DNA from: an uncultured Pelosinus sp.
GTDB lineage: Bacteria; Bacillota; Negativicutes; UMGS1260
Reading direction: 5' to 3'
NCBI GenBank assembly: GCA_900550105.1
Contig: URQW01000002.1
Location: 1-64,000, forward strand
DNA length: 64,000 nt
The notes below the pieces were generated by a model. It was not told where the DNA came from. It did no database searches and was given only the letters and a program-made list of their open reading frames with translations. Each line of letters starts with the position of its first letter. Positions within the stretch are counted from its first letter, which is position 1. A program made the position numbers and the translations under genes. Below, piece after piece: positions 17,773 through 27,227 of the stretch.

Positions 17773-17825
17773 GATAGTGATCGGTCTACTATCTCAAGTG
17801 GTATTCACTGAAATATTGGCTATAA

Positions 17826-17855
17826 AAAAACGTTGGCGTGCTGCCAACGTTTTTT
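17826..17855. terminator. Terminator between SDR and autotransporter
   Basis: AACGTTGGC-gtgct-GCCAACGTT followed by six T, with A-rich sequence on the other side. Convergent genes flank it. Confidence 0.8.
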
Positions 17856-17931
17856 ACTATTCCTCTAGTTATCTCGTTATTAAAGTTTGCACAAAATTTG
17901 AGATAGTTCCTGCACGTTCTTTGTTTTCAGC

Positions 17932-20900
17932 TTAAAAGCTATGACGAATTCCCATATTAATAAGCCATGGCGTTTTCGTTTTATCGCCGGTAGCCTTCTC
18001 TATTTCGATATAGCTACTTGTTTGGCGATTGAATCGATTGGTAAATCCTACAATAAATTCTAACCAAGTTCCCTTAAGATTTTGTTCCAAAGTGACAGGC
18101 CTCAGTATCCCATTAGACATAGTAATTCTACTTCCCGCCTGAAACTCTCGCAATATCGATACCTTCCCATAAAAGCTGCTTTGCGCTGTTTGTCGCCCTA
18201 GGGCTAGCCCCAACCGACCTACTAAAGAATGCAGAACGCCATTTTGCACATTTGTCTGATCACTTGTCACATAACTCGCTCGGCCAATTCTTCCCAAAGT
18301 CCACTCTGTCTGCGGCTCTATATACCATTGATTCGGCAGTTTTTTGCGATAACCATATTCTACAGACAGACTGCTCGTCCAAGCTGCGCTACTGCCGCTT
18401 ACCTTCGTATTTGCAAGGTTCTGTAAATAGCTATCATAGTTATTCCGCTCTTTCCCGCCCTTGACTATAATGTCGAGATAATGCCCTTTCCGTCCCAGCC
18501 AACTGCCATAAAGACTAAGGCTGCTATTGCTAGCCTTGCCGCTTCCTCGCGCCAGCGTTATATCGGAAGAAAGATATCCGACGGCATAACCGCTATACCA
18601 ATCGCCCGCTTTGACCGTATGTTTTGTATCATATCCCCCTTGAATGGCTGTATAAGTTTGCGTCAAGGACCGTGCTTCATTATCTTTAAGTTCTTGCGCC
18701 CCGCGATAGATTCGAGTCCAAATCCCCTGCTTGCCTTGGCTACCGCGTAGTTCTCCCAGGCGTTTCTCCAAGCTGTTCGTTGCTGCTCGCCACAAAACCA
18801 GCGAACCAATTCCCATATCGCTAGCTGTATAGAGGGTTTCACTGGGATTCACTGGTGTAGGCGCGGGTTGCGGCGTTGATGGTTGCCCTGAGCTATCTTG
18901 ATTACTAACTAAGGCATTAATGCTCCAGGTTGTCCCAGCATTATTAACCGAGAGACTTGGCGTATAGCGGTAAGCCCCTACATCGGTCGCCACTGCTGTA
19001 AATTTCGTTTGGCTGCTTGGCACATCGGCAAAGATAGCGCTCCCTGTAACCATTTTTCCACTGGCAAAACCAGGATCATAGGCTACCTGGACTGTATTTA
19101 CATTCGTCCCATTTGCGCTTTGAATCGTAATTCGATCAGACTGCCCCTTCGCTAGATTGGTATTAATAGTAAACGCCGCATTCCCAGTCAGCTTGCCGAT
19201 AGTCAGATGATTTCCCACCGTCTGGCCATGGGCTAACTGAATCAGACTGCCTTGATCTACCATAAGATCGGTTACAGTATAGGTTCCCGCGCTTCCTGTT
19301 AACGCCAATTCTGCTTGCGTTAATGTCGTTGTGCCGCCAAGTACTGCCCCGTCCGCTAAATAAATAACTCCACCGGAACTCACCCTAGTGCCGCTGGCTA
19401 TGCCGCCGCTCGCCAAAGTCATCGTACCGCCTTCTAGCTTAGTGTCGATAGCCGATCCGCCCTGGCTCACATTTTGGTCGCCGCCGCTCTGGACCAGCGT
19501 ATTACTGGCTGTCCCGCCACTCGTAATAGTTTGTGTCCCCCCACTGACCACTGTCGACGAATCAGCTTGGCCTGATATGATCTGTGTTCCCGAAATGATC
19601 GTGCCAGTAGCTTTGCCGCCAGATGACGCTGTCTGTGTGGCCCCGGAATTGATCGTGCTGCTTGTATCACTACCGCCAGGATCTACAGTCTGCGAACCAG
19701 CATTTTGAATCCCAGTAGCGCTACCACCGCTATCGACAGTTTGAATGCCGCAGGGATAAATCGTAATGCCCTCTGCACTGCCGCCGGAATAAACATGCTG
19801 CGTTCCGCCAGCAGAAATCGTAGTGCTTACTGCCCTACCGCCGGAAGACACATTTTGCAAACCACTGCGGTTGATCGTCGTACTCGTTGCCGTGCCGCCT
19901 GATGAAATCGTTTGCGTACCTCCACTGTTAATGATCGTAGAAGTCACCTTGCCATCACTACCCACTTCTTGATAGCCGCCCGCAAAAATCGCTGTACTCA
20001 CCGCCTCCCCGCTAATATATACCTTTTGCCTCCCGCCAGCAGAAATCAGCGTATTTGTCGCAACGCCACAGCTATAGACAATCTGCTGACCACCACTTAG
20101 CAGGGTATTCAGCGCACTGCCACTCGTATAAACATACTGCTGACTACCGCTATGAATCGTGGTCCCCATTGCAATGCCATCGCCATATACAGACTGTTGC
20201 CCACCGCTCAACAGCGTCGTATTGATGGCCTGACCACTACTATAAACTACCTGATTGCCATAAGAGATGGTCGTATTTTCGACTGCCCCACCCCTTACCT
20301 GCTGCTTACCATTACTGACTATCGTACTCTTTGCATTGCCACCACTACACACGATCTGAGTTCCGCCAAGATCCACTTCTGTACTTGTGGCTATCCCGCC
20401 ACCAGAAAGAACCTGTGTCCCGCCAGCAATAGTTGTACTTCTGGCACTACCGCAGTCATATATGGTCTGACTGCCACCCTTATAAATCATCGTATGTATT
20501 GCCTGCCCGCCACTCTCTATCGCTTGATAACCTCCTGCCGATACAGTATGACCGCTAAAGCTATAAACATTACCAATTACTGTGCCGCTGGCTTGACCGC
20601 CATTTGAAACAAGCTGCGTACCACCACGCAGCAGCGTGTCCTTTGTTGTGCCATGATCGACACTCTGCGTACCGCCACTTTGAACTGTCGTACTTGTCGC
20701 ACTGCCGCCATCTTGAATCTTTTGCGTTCCACCATTCACTGTTTCTCCCGAAACCTGCGCCTCTGAACCGCTTACCTCTGCCGTAAAAGCAGCATGTACA
20801 GTGCTAAAAAACAAGCTATCGACCACCTCGCCGCCGCTTTCAACCAGATTCGCCATGATATAAGGCTCTTTCTCTGGCATGGCTCCTGCCAAGGGCAACA

Positions 20901-20997
20901 GAGTTGCTACATTCACTTGCACACCGTTCACCATAGCTAAAACTATAGATAGGGCCTTTTGCTGCTGCAATGCGCTCTTTCTCTGCTGTTTACGCAT
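17932..20997 (-). CDS. AIDA-type autotransporter adhesin 1
   Basis: 1021 residues. The N-terminus (RKQQRKSALQQQKALSIV...) has a charged stretch before a hydrophobic core and is shared with the paralogue at 22229-25990, resembling an extended autotransporter signal. Residues about 80-560 are roughly 20-residue repeats of the GGTQTVSSGGxATSTTI type, the strand-loop-strand passenger repeats that Aah/TibC enzymes glycosylate. A Pro-rich linker lies near 705-725. The last 280 or so residues form the autotransporter beta-barrel, ending in HSF. GAGGCGAAG precedes the ATG. It is predicted to be displayed on the cell surface as an adhesin; the ligand is unknown. Confidence 0.9.
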   Translation of the reverse strand: MRKQQRKSALQQQKALSIVLAMVNGVQVNVATLLPLAGAMPEKEPYIMANLVESGGEVVDSLFFSTVHAAFTAEVSGSEAQVSGETVNGGTQKIQDGGSATSTTVQSGGTQSVDHGTTKDTLLRGGTQLVSNGGQASGTVIGNVYSFSGHTVSAGGYQAIESGGQAIHTMIYKGGSQTIYDCGSARSTTIAGGTQVLSGGGIATSTEVDLGGTQIVCSGGNAKSTIVSNGKQQVRGGAVENTTISYGNQVVYSSGQAINTTLLSGGQQSVYGDGIAMGTTIHSGSQQYVYTSGSALNTLLSGGQQIVYSCGVATNTLISAGGRQKVYISGEAVSTAIFAGGYQEVGSDGKVTSTIINSGGTQTISSGGTATSTTINRSGLQNVSSGGRAVSTTISAGGTQHVYSGGSAEGITIYPCGIQTVDSGGSATGIQNAGSQTVDPGGSDTSSTINSGATQTASSGGKATGTIISGTQIISGQADSSTVVSGGTQTITSGGTASNTLVQSGGDQNVSQGGSAIDTKLEGGTMTLASGGIASGTRVSSGGVIYLADGAVLGGTTTLTQAELALTGSAGTYTVTDLMVDQGSLIQLAHGQTVGNHLTIGKLTGNAAFTINTNLAKGQSDRITIQSANGTNVNTVQVAYDPGFASGKMVTGSAIFADVPSSQTKFTAVATDVGAYRYTPSLSVNNAGTTWSINALVSNQDSSGQPSTPQPAPTPVNPSETLYTASDMGIGSLVLWRAATNSLEKRLGELRGSQGKQGIWTRIYRGAQELKDNEARSLTQTYTAIQGGYDTKHTVKAGDWYSGYAVGYLSSDITLARGSGKASNSSLSLYGSWLGRKGHYLDIIVKGGKERNNYDSYLQNLANTKVSGSSAAWTSSLSVEYGYRKKLPNQWYIEPQTEWTLGRIGRASYVTSDQTNVQNGVLHSLVGRLGLALGRQTAQSSFYGKVSILREFQAGSRITMSNGILRPVTLEQNLKGTWLEFIVGFTNRFNRQTSSYIEIEKATGDKTKTPWLINMGIRHSF

Positions 20998-21102
20998 TAT
21001 CTTCGCCTCGATTTTTTGATTTCTTCCAATCTCCTTCTAGTTCATACCAGCAAATTTCTCAATCATATCGTCTGACTACGTTCTGCCCCTTACCGTTTTG
21101 TA

Positions 21103-21741
21103 TTAAGGCTTAGTAAAATAACCGATCCAAGCATGCTGTCTCAGATTGGCTGGAGCCCCCGCTAAATCAAAACGATATTTCGCTACAAGCTCCAATTCTT
21201 GACTAAGGTGAGAAAATACATTTTTCCCATCATTAACCCAGCCTGCATTAGTCGGCACGGCCCGATGATTCATATCAACAATAAAAAGGCCACCGCCCGG
21301 CTTCAATGCTCTAATAATCTTCCCGGCATCACCGATCAAATCATAGCAATGCTGCAAAACCCACACCGATAAGGCCAAATCAAACTGTAAGCCTGCGTCT
21401 AGTAATTGGTCCAACATAGCTGGCGATATCGCCGTAAACGCCTCTCCCATCACCTCCTCATTAGCAAACCTGCGCATATTCTCCGATGCATCGACGCCAA
21501 CTACAGAATGTCCCAATGCAACTAAAGGGTTCGACATTCGCCCAACGCCGCAGCCAAAATCTAAAACAAGGCCCTTCGGTTTCGTAAAATGCCTGCACAA
21601 AAGCTGTAATAACCAAGCTGTTTCTTCGGCCCAACGCTTTTCTGTGGGCACGCCATTTTCTGCGGTTAATATAATCTCTTTAGCCGCTTGCAGTGATTTA
21701 CAGTTAAAAATTCCCGAATCATATTGCGTCACGTATAGCAC
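21103..21741 (-). CDS. Class I SAM-dependent methyltransferase
   Basis: 212 residues with the SAM-binding motif I LVLDFGCGVGR near 58-68, an acidic end of beta2 (VVGVDAS) and the motif VWVLQHCYD. The substrate cannot be told; it could be a small molecule, a glycan or a protein. The start appears to be GTG after GATAGGAA. It lies between the two autotransporter genes on the same strand, downstream of the response regulator, so a link to surface modification is possible but unproven. Confidence 0.75.
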   Translation of the reverse strand: MLYVTQYDSGIFNCKSLQAAKEIILTAENGVPTEKRWAEETAWLLQLLCRHFTKPKGLVLDFGCGVGRMSNPLVALGHSVVGVDASENMRRFANEEVMGEAFTAISPAMLDQLLDAGLQFDLALSVWVLQHCYDLIGDAGKIIRALKPGGGLFIVDMNHRAVPTNAGWVNDGKNVFSHLSQELELVAKYRFDLAGAPANLRQHAWIGYFTKP

Positions 21742-21805
21742 TTCCTATCTTGTTATAGTACAAACTTATTTCAAACCTCGAATAAATTGTTAACATTTGC
21801 AACCA

Positions 21806-22180
21806 TTATTCATCAGGGAGAAGTAGGGCCTTCTGGACACTTTCTAGTAAAGAACCGTCTTCAAAGGGCTTAATAAGAAAATTGATTGCACCGGCTTTCA
21901 AGGCCTCGAAAAAAAAGGCTTTCTGTCCCATAGCACTAACGACAACTATTTTCGCTAAAGGATCACGCTCAATAATTTTTTTCGTAGCCGCAAGTCCGTT
22001 CATGGTAGGCATCGTAAAATCCATAAGAACTAGATCCGGTCGATATTGAAAATAAAGCCGAATCGCCGCTTCGCCATCGCCAGCTTCGCCAACAATTTGA
22101 TACCTGCCGCTTTTCTCAAGAATATTCTTTTCATGCGTACGCACAAACAAAGAATCATCACAAAGTAAAATATGCTTCAT
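21806..22180 (-). CDS. Single-domain CheY-like response regulator
   Basis: 124 residues, only a receiver domain. The full phosphorylation pocket is present: Asp8 and Asp9, phospho-acceptor Asp54 in VLMDFTMP, Ser82 and Lys104 in IKPF. AGGAG precedes the ATG. There is no output domain, so it acts through protein contacts, as CheY or Spo0F do. It follows autotransporter 2 by 48 bp on the same strand, and no kinase is directly adjacent. Candidate kinases in the window are the 7TM kinase at 29088 and the two HisKA kinases near 44-48 kb. Confidence 0.88.
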   Translation of the reverse strand: MKHILLCDDSLFVRTHEKNILEKSGRYQIVGEAGDGEAAIRLYFQYRPDLVLMDFTMPTMNGLAATKKIIERDPLAKIVVVSAMGQKAFFFEALKAGAINFLIKPFEDGSLLESVQKALLLPDE

Positions 22181-22228
22181 GTATAACTCCTCTGCATCAT
22201 CTTTTTAGCCCTTTACAGAAACTGTCCT

Positions 22229-25200
22229 TTAAAAACTGCGACGAATACCAATATTAATAAGCCAAGGTGTTTTCATCTTATTCCCCGTTGTTTTCTCTAG
22301 TTCAATATAAGTGCTTGTCTCACGATTCCATTTTGCCGTAAAGCCTACGACAAATTCCAGCCAAGTTTCCTTTAAATTTTGTTCCAAAGTGACAGGCCGT
22401 AATGCGCCATTAGCCATGGTAATTTGACTATTCGCGGTAAACTCCCGCAGCACCGATACCTTGCCATAAAAACTGTTTGTCGGCGTTTGACGCCCGATCG
22501 TGAGCCCTAGTCGCCCGACCACCGAATTTAAAGCATCATTTTGCACATTTGTCTGATCGCTCGTCATATAGCTGGCTCGACCAACTCGACCGAAGGTCCA
22601 TTCTGTCTGTGGTTCCAGATACCACTGATTTGGGAGTTGCTTGCGATACCCATATTCTACGGATAAACTGCTCGTCCAGGCTGCACTATTACCGCTAACT
22701 TTCGTATTGACCGAATTCTGCAAATAACTGTCATAGTTATTTCTTGTTTTCCCGCCTTTCGCAATAATATCAAGATAGTGTCCATTATTGCCTAGCCAAC
22801 TGCCATAGAGACTAAACGTGCTAGTACTCGCCTTGCCAGTTCCTCGCGCTAGGGAAATATCTGCGGAAAGATATCCTAGAGCATAACCGCTGTACCAAGC
22901 GCCATCTTGAACAATATGTTTAGTATCATAGCCACCTTGCATCGCTGTATAGGTTTGCGTTACCGAACGATCTTGACTATCTTTTAAATCCTGCGCCCCA
23001 CGATAAACCCGAGTCCACATTCCCTGCTCGCCCTGATTGCCCCGTAGTTCCCCTAGTCGTTTTTCCAGACTATTAGTCGCTGCTCGCCATAAAACCAAGG
23101 ATCCCACTCCCATGTCACTAGCTGTGTACATGGTTTCACTGGGCTTCACCTGTGCTGGGATTGGCGTTGGTTGCGGCGTGGGATTCGGCGTGACGTTATC
23201 TTGATTGCTTACTAGCGAATTGATACTCCAGCTTGTCCCATCGCTACTCACGGAAAGAGTCGGCGTATAACGATACGCCCCCACATCGGTTGCAACAGCA
23301 GTAAATTTCGTTTGACTACTTGGCACGTCCGCAAAAACAGCCCTTCCGGTCACAGTTTTTCCACTAGCAAAACCAGGATCATAGGCTACCTGGACGGTAT
23401 TGGCGCTTGCTCCTGTAGCGCTTTGAATCGTAATTCGATCAGACTGACCTTTCGCGAGATCCGTATTAATCGTAAAGGCCCCATTCCCAGAAAGCTTACC
23501 AATAGTCAGATGATTTCCCACGGTCTGCCCTTGAGCCAATTGAATCATACTGTTACCGTTTGCAATAAGATCCGCCATAGTATACGAGCCAGCTCTGCCT
23601 GTCAGTTTCAGCTCTGCCTGCGTCAAAGTCGTCGTACCGCTAAGCGCTGCGCCGTCTGATAACTGAATCACCGCCCCGGAATTTGCCGTAGCACCACTAG
23701 CAATCCCGCCGCTGGCTACCGTCAAGGCGCCGCCATTAAGCTCTGTGGCTATAGCTAAACCGCCCTGCGCCACACTTTGCCCGCCGCCACTCGCTACAAC
23801 CGTATGAACCGCTGTACCGCCATTCTCTGTGGTCTGCGTACCGCCGCTTGCAACAGTTGCCGAATAAGCCTGACCGGAAACAAGTTGCGTACCCGAAATG
23901 AGCGTACCCATGGCCGTAGCTCCGTTGTAAACAGTCTGGGTAGCCCCGGCATAAATAATACTGCTCGTATCACTACCGCCAGGATCCACGGTCTGCGCCC
24001 CCGCATTTTGAATCCCAGTCGCACTGCCGCCGCTATCTACGGTCTGTATGCTGCCAGAATAAATCGTAATGCCATTGGCACGACCGCCAGAATAAATATG
24101 CTGCGTCCCCCCCGCCGATATCGTCGTATCTACTGCCAGACCGCCGGAAGATACATTTTGCAGACCACTACTTTTGATCTTCGTATTCGTCGCTGTGCCG
24201 CCCGCAGAAATCGTTTGCGTACCGCCGCTATTGATTGTCGTGCTCGTAGCCTGGCCGTTACTGCCAATTTTCTGATAACCGCCTGCCATTATAGTAGAAC
24301 CGCTAGATGTATAGGTACCACCGATTACAGTACCGCTTACCTGGCCGCCACTTGAGACAAGTTGCGTGCCGCCAAGTAGCGTTGTATCACTGACTGTGCC
24401 ACCCAACAAACTAGCAACCAGGCCCACTCCCGTACCATCATCTACAAATTGCGTCCCACCTGTATAGATCATAGTATTCGTCGCACTGCCGCCCGCAAAA
24501 ACTGTTTGCGTACCGCCGCTAGTAATTGTCGTACTCGTGGCAGTACCATTCTCAGATACTTTCTGCAAACCACCTCTAGTGATCGTCGTATCTGTCGCAT
24601 GGCCGCCAGAATATACCCACTGCCATCCGCCGCTATTGATCGTCGTATTCGTCGCTCTTCCTCCACAATATACATCCTGCGTGCCGCCGCTATTGATCAT
24701 CGTATCTGTCGCATCGCCACCAGAATATACCCACTGCCATCCACCGCTATTGATTGTCGTATCTTTCGCATCGCCGCCAGAATATACCCACTGCAAACCA
24801 CCGCTATTGATTGTCGTATCTTTCGCATCGCCACCAGAATATATATCTTGCTCTCCGCCGCTAATGATCGTCGTATCTGTCACATGGCCGCCAGAATATA
24901 CCCACTGCTCTCCGCCGCTATTTATCGTCGTATTCGTCGCTCTGCCGGCACTGCCGACTTTCTGCCAACTAGGTACAAAAGAGCTGCTAGAAATATGATA
25001 GGCACCACTAATCACTGTACCGCTTGCCTGACCACCATTGGAAACGAGTTGCACGCCTCCGCTAAGCAGTGTTGTGTCGCTGGCTGTGCCACCGGAGCCG
25101 CCAGGAAACCCTACTGCCGTACCATCATCCACAAACTGCGTACCTCCATAATAGATCGTCGTACTCGTCGCACTGCCTCTATTATATACAGTTTGCGTAC

Positions 25201-25990
25201 CGCCACTATTAATCGTCGTACTTGTTGCACTGCCACCTTTACCGACTGACTGATAGCCGCCGACTGATACAATAAAGCCGCTAGATGTATAAGTACCGCC
25301 AATCACTGTGCCGCTCACCTGACCGCCTTTTGAGACAAGTTGCATGCCGCCAAGCAGTGTTGTATCGCTTGCTGTGCCGCCGGAGCCGCCAGGAAGCCCT
25401 ACTGCCGTACCATCATCCACAAACTGCGTACTTCCATAATAGATCGTCGTACTCGTCGCACTGCCTCTATTATATACAGTTTGCGTACTGCCGCTATTTA
25501 TCGTCGTACTTGTTGCTCTGCCGCCAGAATATACAAACTGCCATCCGCCACTATTGATCGTAGTACTCGTCGCACTGCCACTATTACGTACATACTGAAA
25601 ACCGTCGCTATTGATCGTCGTACTCGTTGCTATGCCCCCATCATATACAAACTGAAAACCGCCGCTATTTATCGTCGTACTCGTCGTACTGCCACCATCA
25701 TGTGCCCACTGCTGCCCGCTAACTGCCTCTCCAGATACAATAGTCCCTGAGCCGCTTACATCTGCCGTATAAGCAGCATGCACAGTGCTGAAAAACAAAC
25801 TATCGGCCACCTCGCCGCCGCGTTCGACTAGAGTCGCCATGATATAGGGTTCTTTCTCTGGTACGACTACTGCCAGTGGCGCTAACATCGGTGCATTGAC
25901 CTGCACGCCATTTATCACTGCCAAGGCGACAGATAAAGCTTCTTGCTGCTTCAACGGCCTTTCCTTATGCTTCCTTCCCATGGTATTCAT
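22229..25990 (-). CDS. AIDA-type autotransporter adhesin 2
   Basis: 1253 residues, a longer paralogue of adhesin 1. The first 90 or so residues and the last 450 or so (end of passenger, Pro-rich linker and barrel ending in RRSF) match adhesin 1 closely. The passenger (about 85-800) has far more repeats, including a run of near-identical units with the cores WVYSGGDAKDTTINSGG. A 288-bp internal duplication (25093-25201 versus 25381-25489) shows recent repeat expansion. The two upstream genes encode the heptosyltransferases that would glycosylate it. Surface adhesin by family; binding partner unknown. Confidence 0.9.
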   Translation of the reverse strand: MNTMGRKHKERPLKQQEALSVALAVINGVQVNAPMLAPLAVVVPEKEPYIMATLVERGGEVADSLFFSTVHAAYTADVSGSGTIVSGEAVSGQQWAHDGGSTTSTTINSGGFQFVYDGGIATSTTINSDGFQYVRNSGSATSTTINSGGWQFVYSGGRATSTTINSGSTQTVYNRGSATSTTIYYGSTQFVDDGTAVGLPGGSGGTASDTTLLGGMQLVSKGGQVSGTVIGGTYTSSGFIVSVGGYQSVGKGGSATSTTINSGGTQTVYNRGSATSTTIYYGGTQFVDDGTAVGFPGGSGGTASDTTLLSGGVQLVSNGGQASGTVISGAYHISSSSFVPSWQKVGSAGRATNTTINSGGEQWVYSGGHVTDTTIISGGEQDIYSGGDAKDTTINSGGLQWVYSGGDAKDTTINSGGWQWVYSGGDATDTMINSGGTQDVYCGGRATNTTINSGGWQWVYSGGHATDTTITRGGLQKVSENGTATSTTITSGGTQTVFAGGSATNTMIYTGGTQFVDDGTGVGLVASLLGGTVSDTTLLGGTQLVSSGGQVSGTVIGGTYTSSGSTIMAGGYQKIGSNGQATSTTINSGGTQTISAGGTATNTKIKSSGLQNVSSGGLAVDTTISAGGTQHIYSGGRANGITIYSGSIQTVDSGGSATGIQNAGAQTVDPGGSDTSSIIYAGATQTVYNGATAMGTLISGTQLVSGQAYSATVASGGTQTTENGGTAVHTVVASGGGQSVAQGGLAIATELNGGALTVASGGIASGATANSGAVIQLSDGAALSGTTTLTQAELKLTGRAGSYTMADLIANGNSMIQLAQGQTVGNHLTIGKLSGNGAFTINTDLAKGQSDRITIQSATGASANTVQVAYDPGFASGKTVTGRAVFADVPSSQTKFTAVATDVGAYRYTPTLSVSSDGTSWSINSLVSNQDNVTPNPTPQPTPIPAQVKPSETMYTASDMGVGSLVLWRAATNSLEKRLGELRGNQGEQGMWTRVYRGAQDLKDSQDRSVTQTYTAMQGGYDTKHIVQDGAWYSGYALGYLSADISLARGTGKASTSTFSLYGSWLGNNGHYLDIIAKGGKTRNNYDSYLQNSVNTKVSGNSAAWTSSLSVEYGYRKQLPNQWYLEPQTEWTFGRVGRASYMTSDQTNVQNDALNSVVGRLGLTIGRQTPTNSFYGKVSVLREFTANSQITMANGALRPVTLEQNLKETWLEFVVGFTAKWNRETSTYIELEKTTGNKMKTPWLINIGIRRSF
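25093..25489 (-). repeat. 288-bp-offset internal duplication in adhesin 2
   Basis: Bases 25093-25201 and 25381-25489 are nearly identical over about 109 bp, offset by 288 bp (96 codons, in frame). Shorter 57-60-bp coding repeats extend across 24500-25700. The structure would allow slippage or recombination to change passenger length without breaking the frame. Confidence 0.75.
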
Positions 25991-26048
25991 CTCTTTTCTT
26001 CTGGCTTTTTGCCACTATTATCTTTTTCTATTTGCTGCTTCCCATTAT

Positions 26049-27227
26049 TCATTTATAATCCAAGCCATAATCACGTCGCAACTTTTCGATCGCACGAATC
26101 ACCTGCTGAGACGTAATCAGACGGGTACATTCAAATTGCCGCGGTGTCTCTTTCCAACGGGGACACCAGTCAAACGCCTGATTGCTAAACTCAATCTTGC
26201 TATCATTGAAACAACTGTTGCAGACATGATAATTGATCACCCGATAGGGTGTATAAAATTCATTAATTGGCAAGGTAAACCCACTGATCATAACAACAGG
26301 CTTACCGACTGACCAGGCCAGCCACGAGAGCCCGCTTGACAGACCGACAAAAAAATCCGCATAGTACAAAAGATTGACCCGCTCGCTCAAGGGACGGTCT
26401 CCCGTAAAATCTTCGGCGCCATAGGGGATCGTATTCCAACGATTTCCTACGCCATGGCTGTTTTCTTTACCGATGCAAATCACCCGATAGCCTCTAGCTT
26501 TGAGATAGGCAATCGTTTCAAGCCACCCGGTCGGATTGTTCCAATATTTCGCCTGACTTGTCGCCTGCGCGGCAATACAGACGTAGGGCTCTGCAATCAA
26601 TCGTTTTGTCGCCGTCGGCGCAATCTCCGTTCGTACTGGCGCGACGTTGAGACCAAGAATAGCGGCAATCGCCTGCTGCAATCCCACGACCCGCCAGTCC
26701 ACTGGATGATAGATACGTTCATTGCAGGGAAAAAAGTAACCGATGTAATAGGTGGCATAAATTCCATTAGGTCGCTCATCCACGTCGATAAAGTGAATAT
26801 CCGGATAGGTTGGCTGAAGCAGCGCCGCCAGTTTTCGATCCATGGCGCAGTAAACCTGACAATGATGTAGATATTGAAAGACCTGACCGTAAGCAAAGGC
26901 GGCCAAGGTATCACCGATAATACTCCGCCTCGGATATTGCAGTAAAACTTTCCGCTTCGCCGGATTAAAATTATGTTCTAAAACAAGTCGATCATCACGA
27001 TATATTTCTAGCCGAAAGTTGACATAGTATTTTTTCGTACTTGTTACCATACTGTTATCTACTTTGTCATCATACAGTGTCAATTCGGCATCACGGTCAA
27101 TGATTTTAACCCGCCAGTTTCCTGGCGGCACCTTAATTCTTGCCCCATGGTTAAAGTCAAATTCCAGACCTTCAATGTCGGTTTTACAAGTGAGCGGTCC
27201 ATTGTAAAAGGTCATATAAGAATTCAT
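26049..27227 (-). CDS. Autotransporter O-heptosyltransferase, Aah/TibC family (copy B)
   Basis: 392 residues. An N-terminal beta domain (about 1-95) is followed by a GT-B fold with the conserved QATSQAKYWNNPTGW and GLSSGLSWLAW segments. Cys336, Cys339, Cys355 and Cys367 have spacing 2-15-11, which fits the iron-finger motif of TibC-like enzymes. Known family members attach ADP-heptose to Ser/Thr in autotransporter strand-loop-strand repeats. Its ATG overlaps the stop of copy A (ATGA at 27224-27227), so both are translated together. Autotransporter 2 follows 58 bp downstream. Cytoplasmic enzyme. Confidence 0.88.
   Translation of the reverse strand: MNSYMTFYNGPLTCKTDIEGLEFDFNHGARIKVPPGNWRVKIIDRDAELTLYDDKVDNSMVTSTKKYYVNFRLEIYRDDRLVLEHNFNPAKRKVLLQYPRRSIIGDTLAAFAYGQVFQYLHHCQVYCAMDRKLAALLQPTYPDIHFIDVDERPNGIYATYYIGYFFPCNERIYHPVDWRVVGLQQAIAAILGLNVAPVRTEIAPTATKRLIAEPYVCIAAQATSQAKYWNNPTGWLETIAYLKARGYRVICIGKENSHGVGNRWNTIPYGAEDFTGDRPLSERVNLLYYADFFVGLSSGLSWLAWSVGKPVVMISGFTLPINEFYTPYRVINYHVCNSCFNDSKIEFSNQAFDWCPRWKETPRQFECTRLITSQQVIRAIEKLRRDYGLDYK

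Noticed and set aside
24500..25700. CRISPR-like periodic repeats
   Set aside because: The period is a multiple of three, repeats are degenerate, and they encode the passenger repeats in frame. There are no spacers or cas genes.
24449..25750. Long antisense reading frames opposite autotransporter 2
   Set aside because: They are Arg/Cys/Thr-rich shadows produced by the coding repeats of the minus-strand adhesin, with no ribosome sites.
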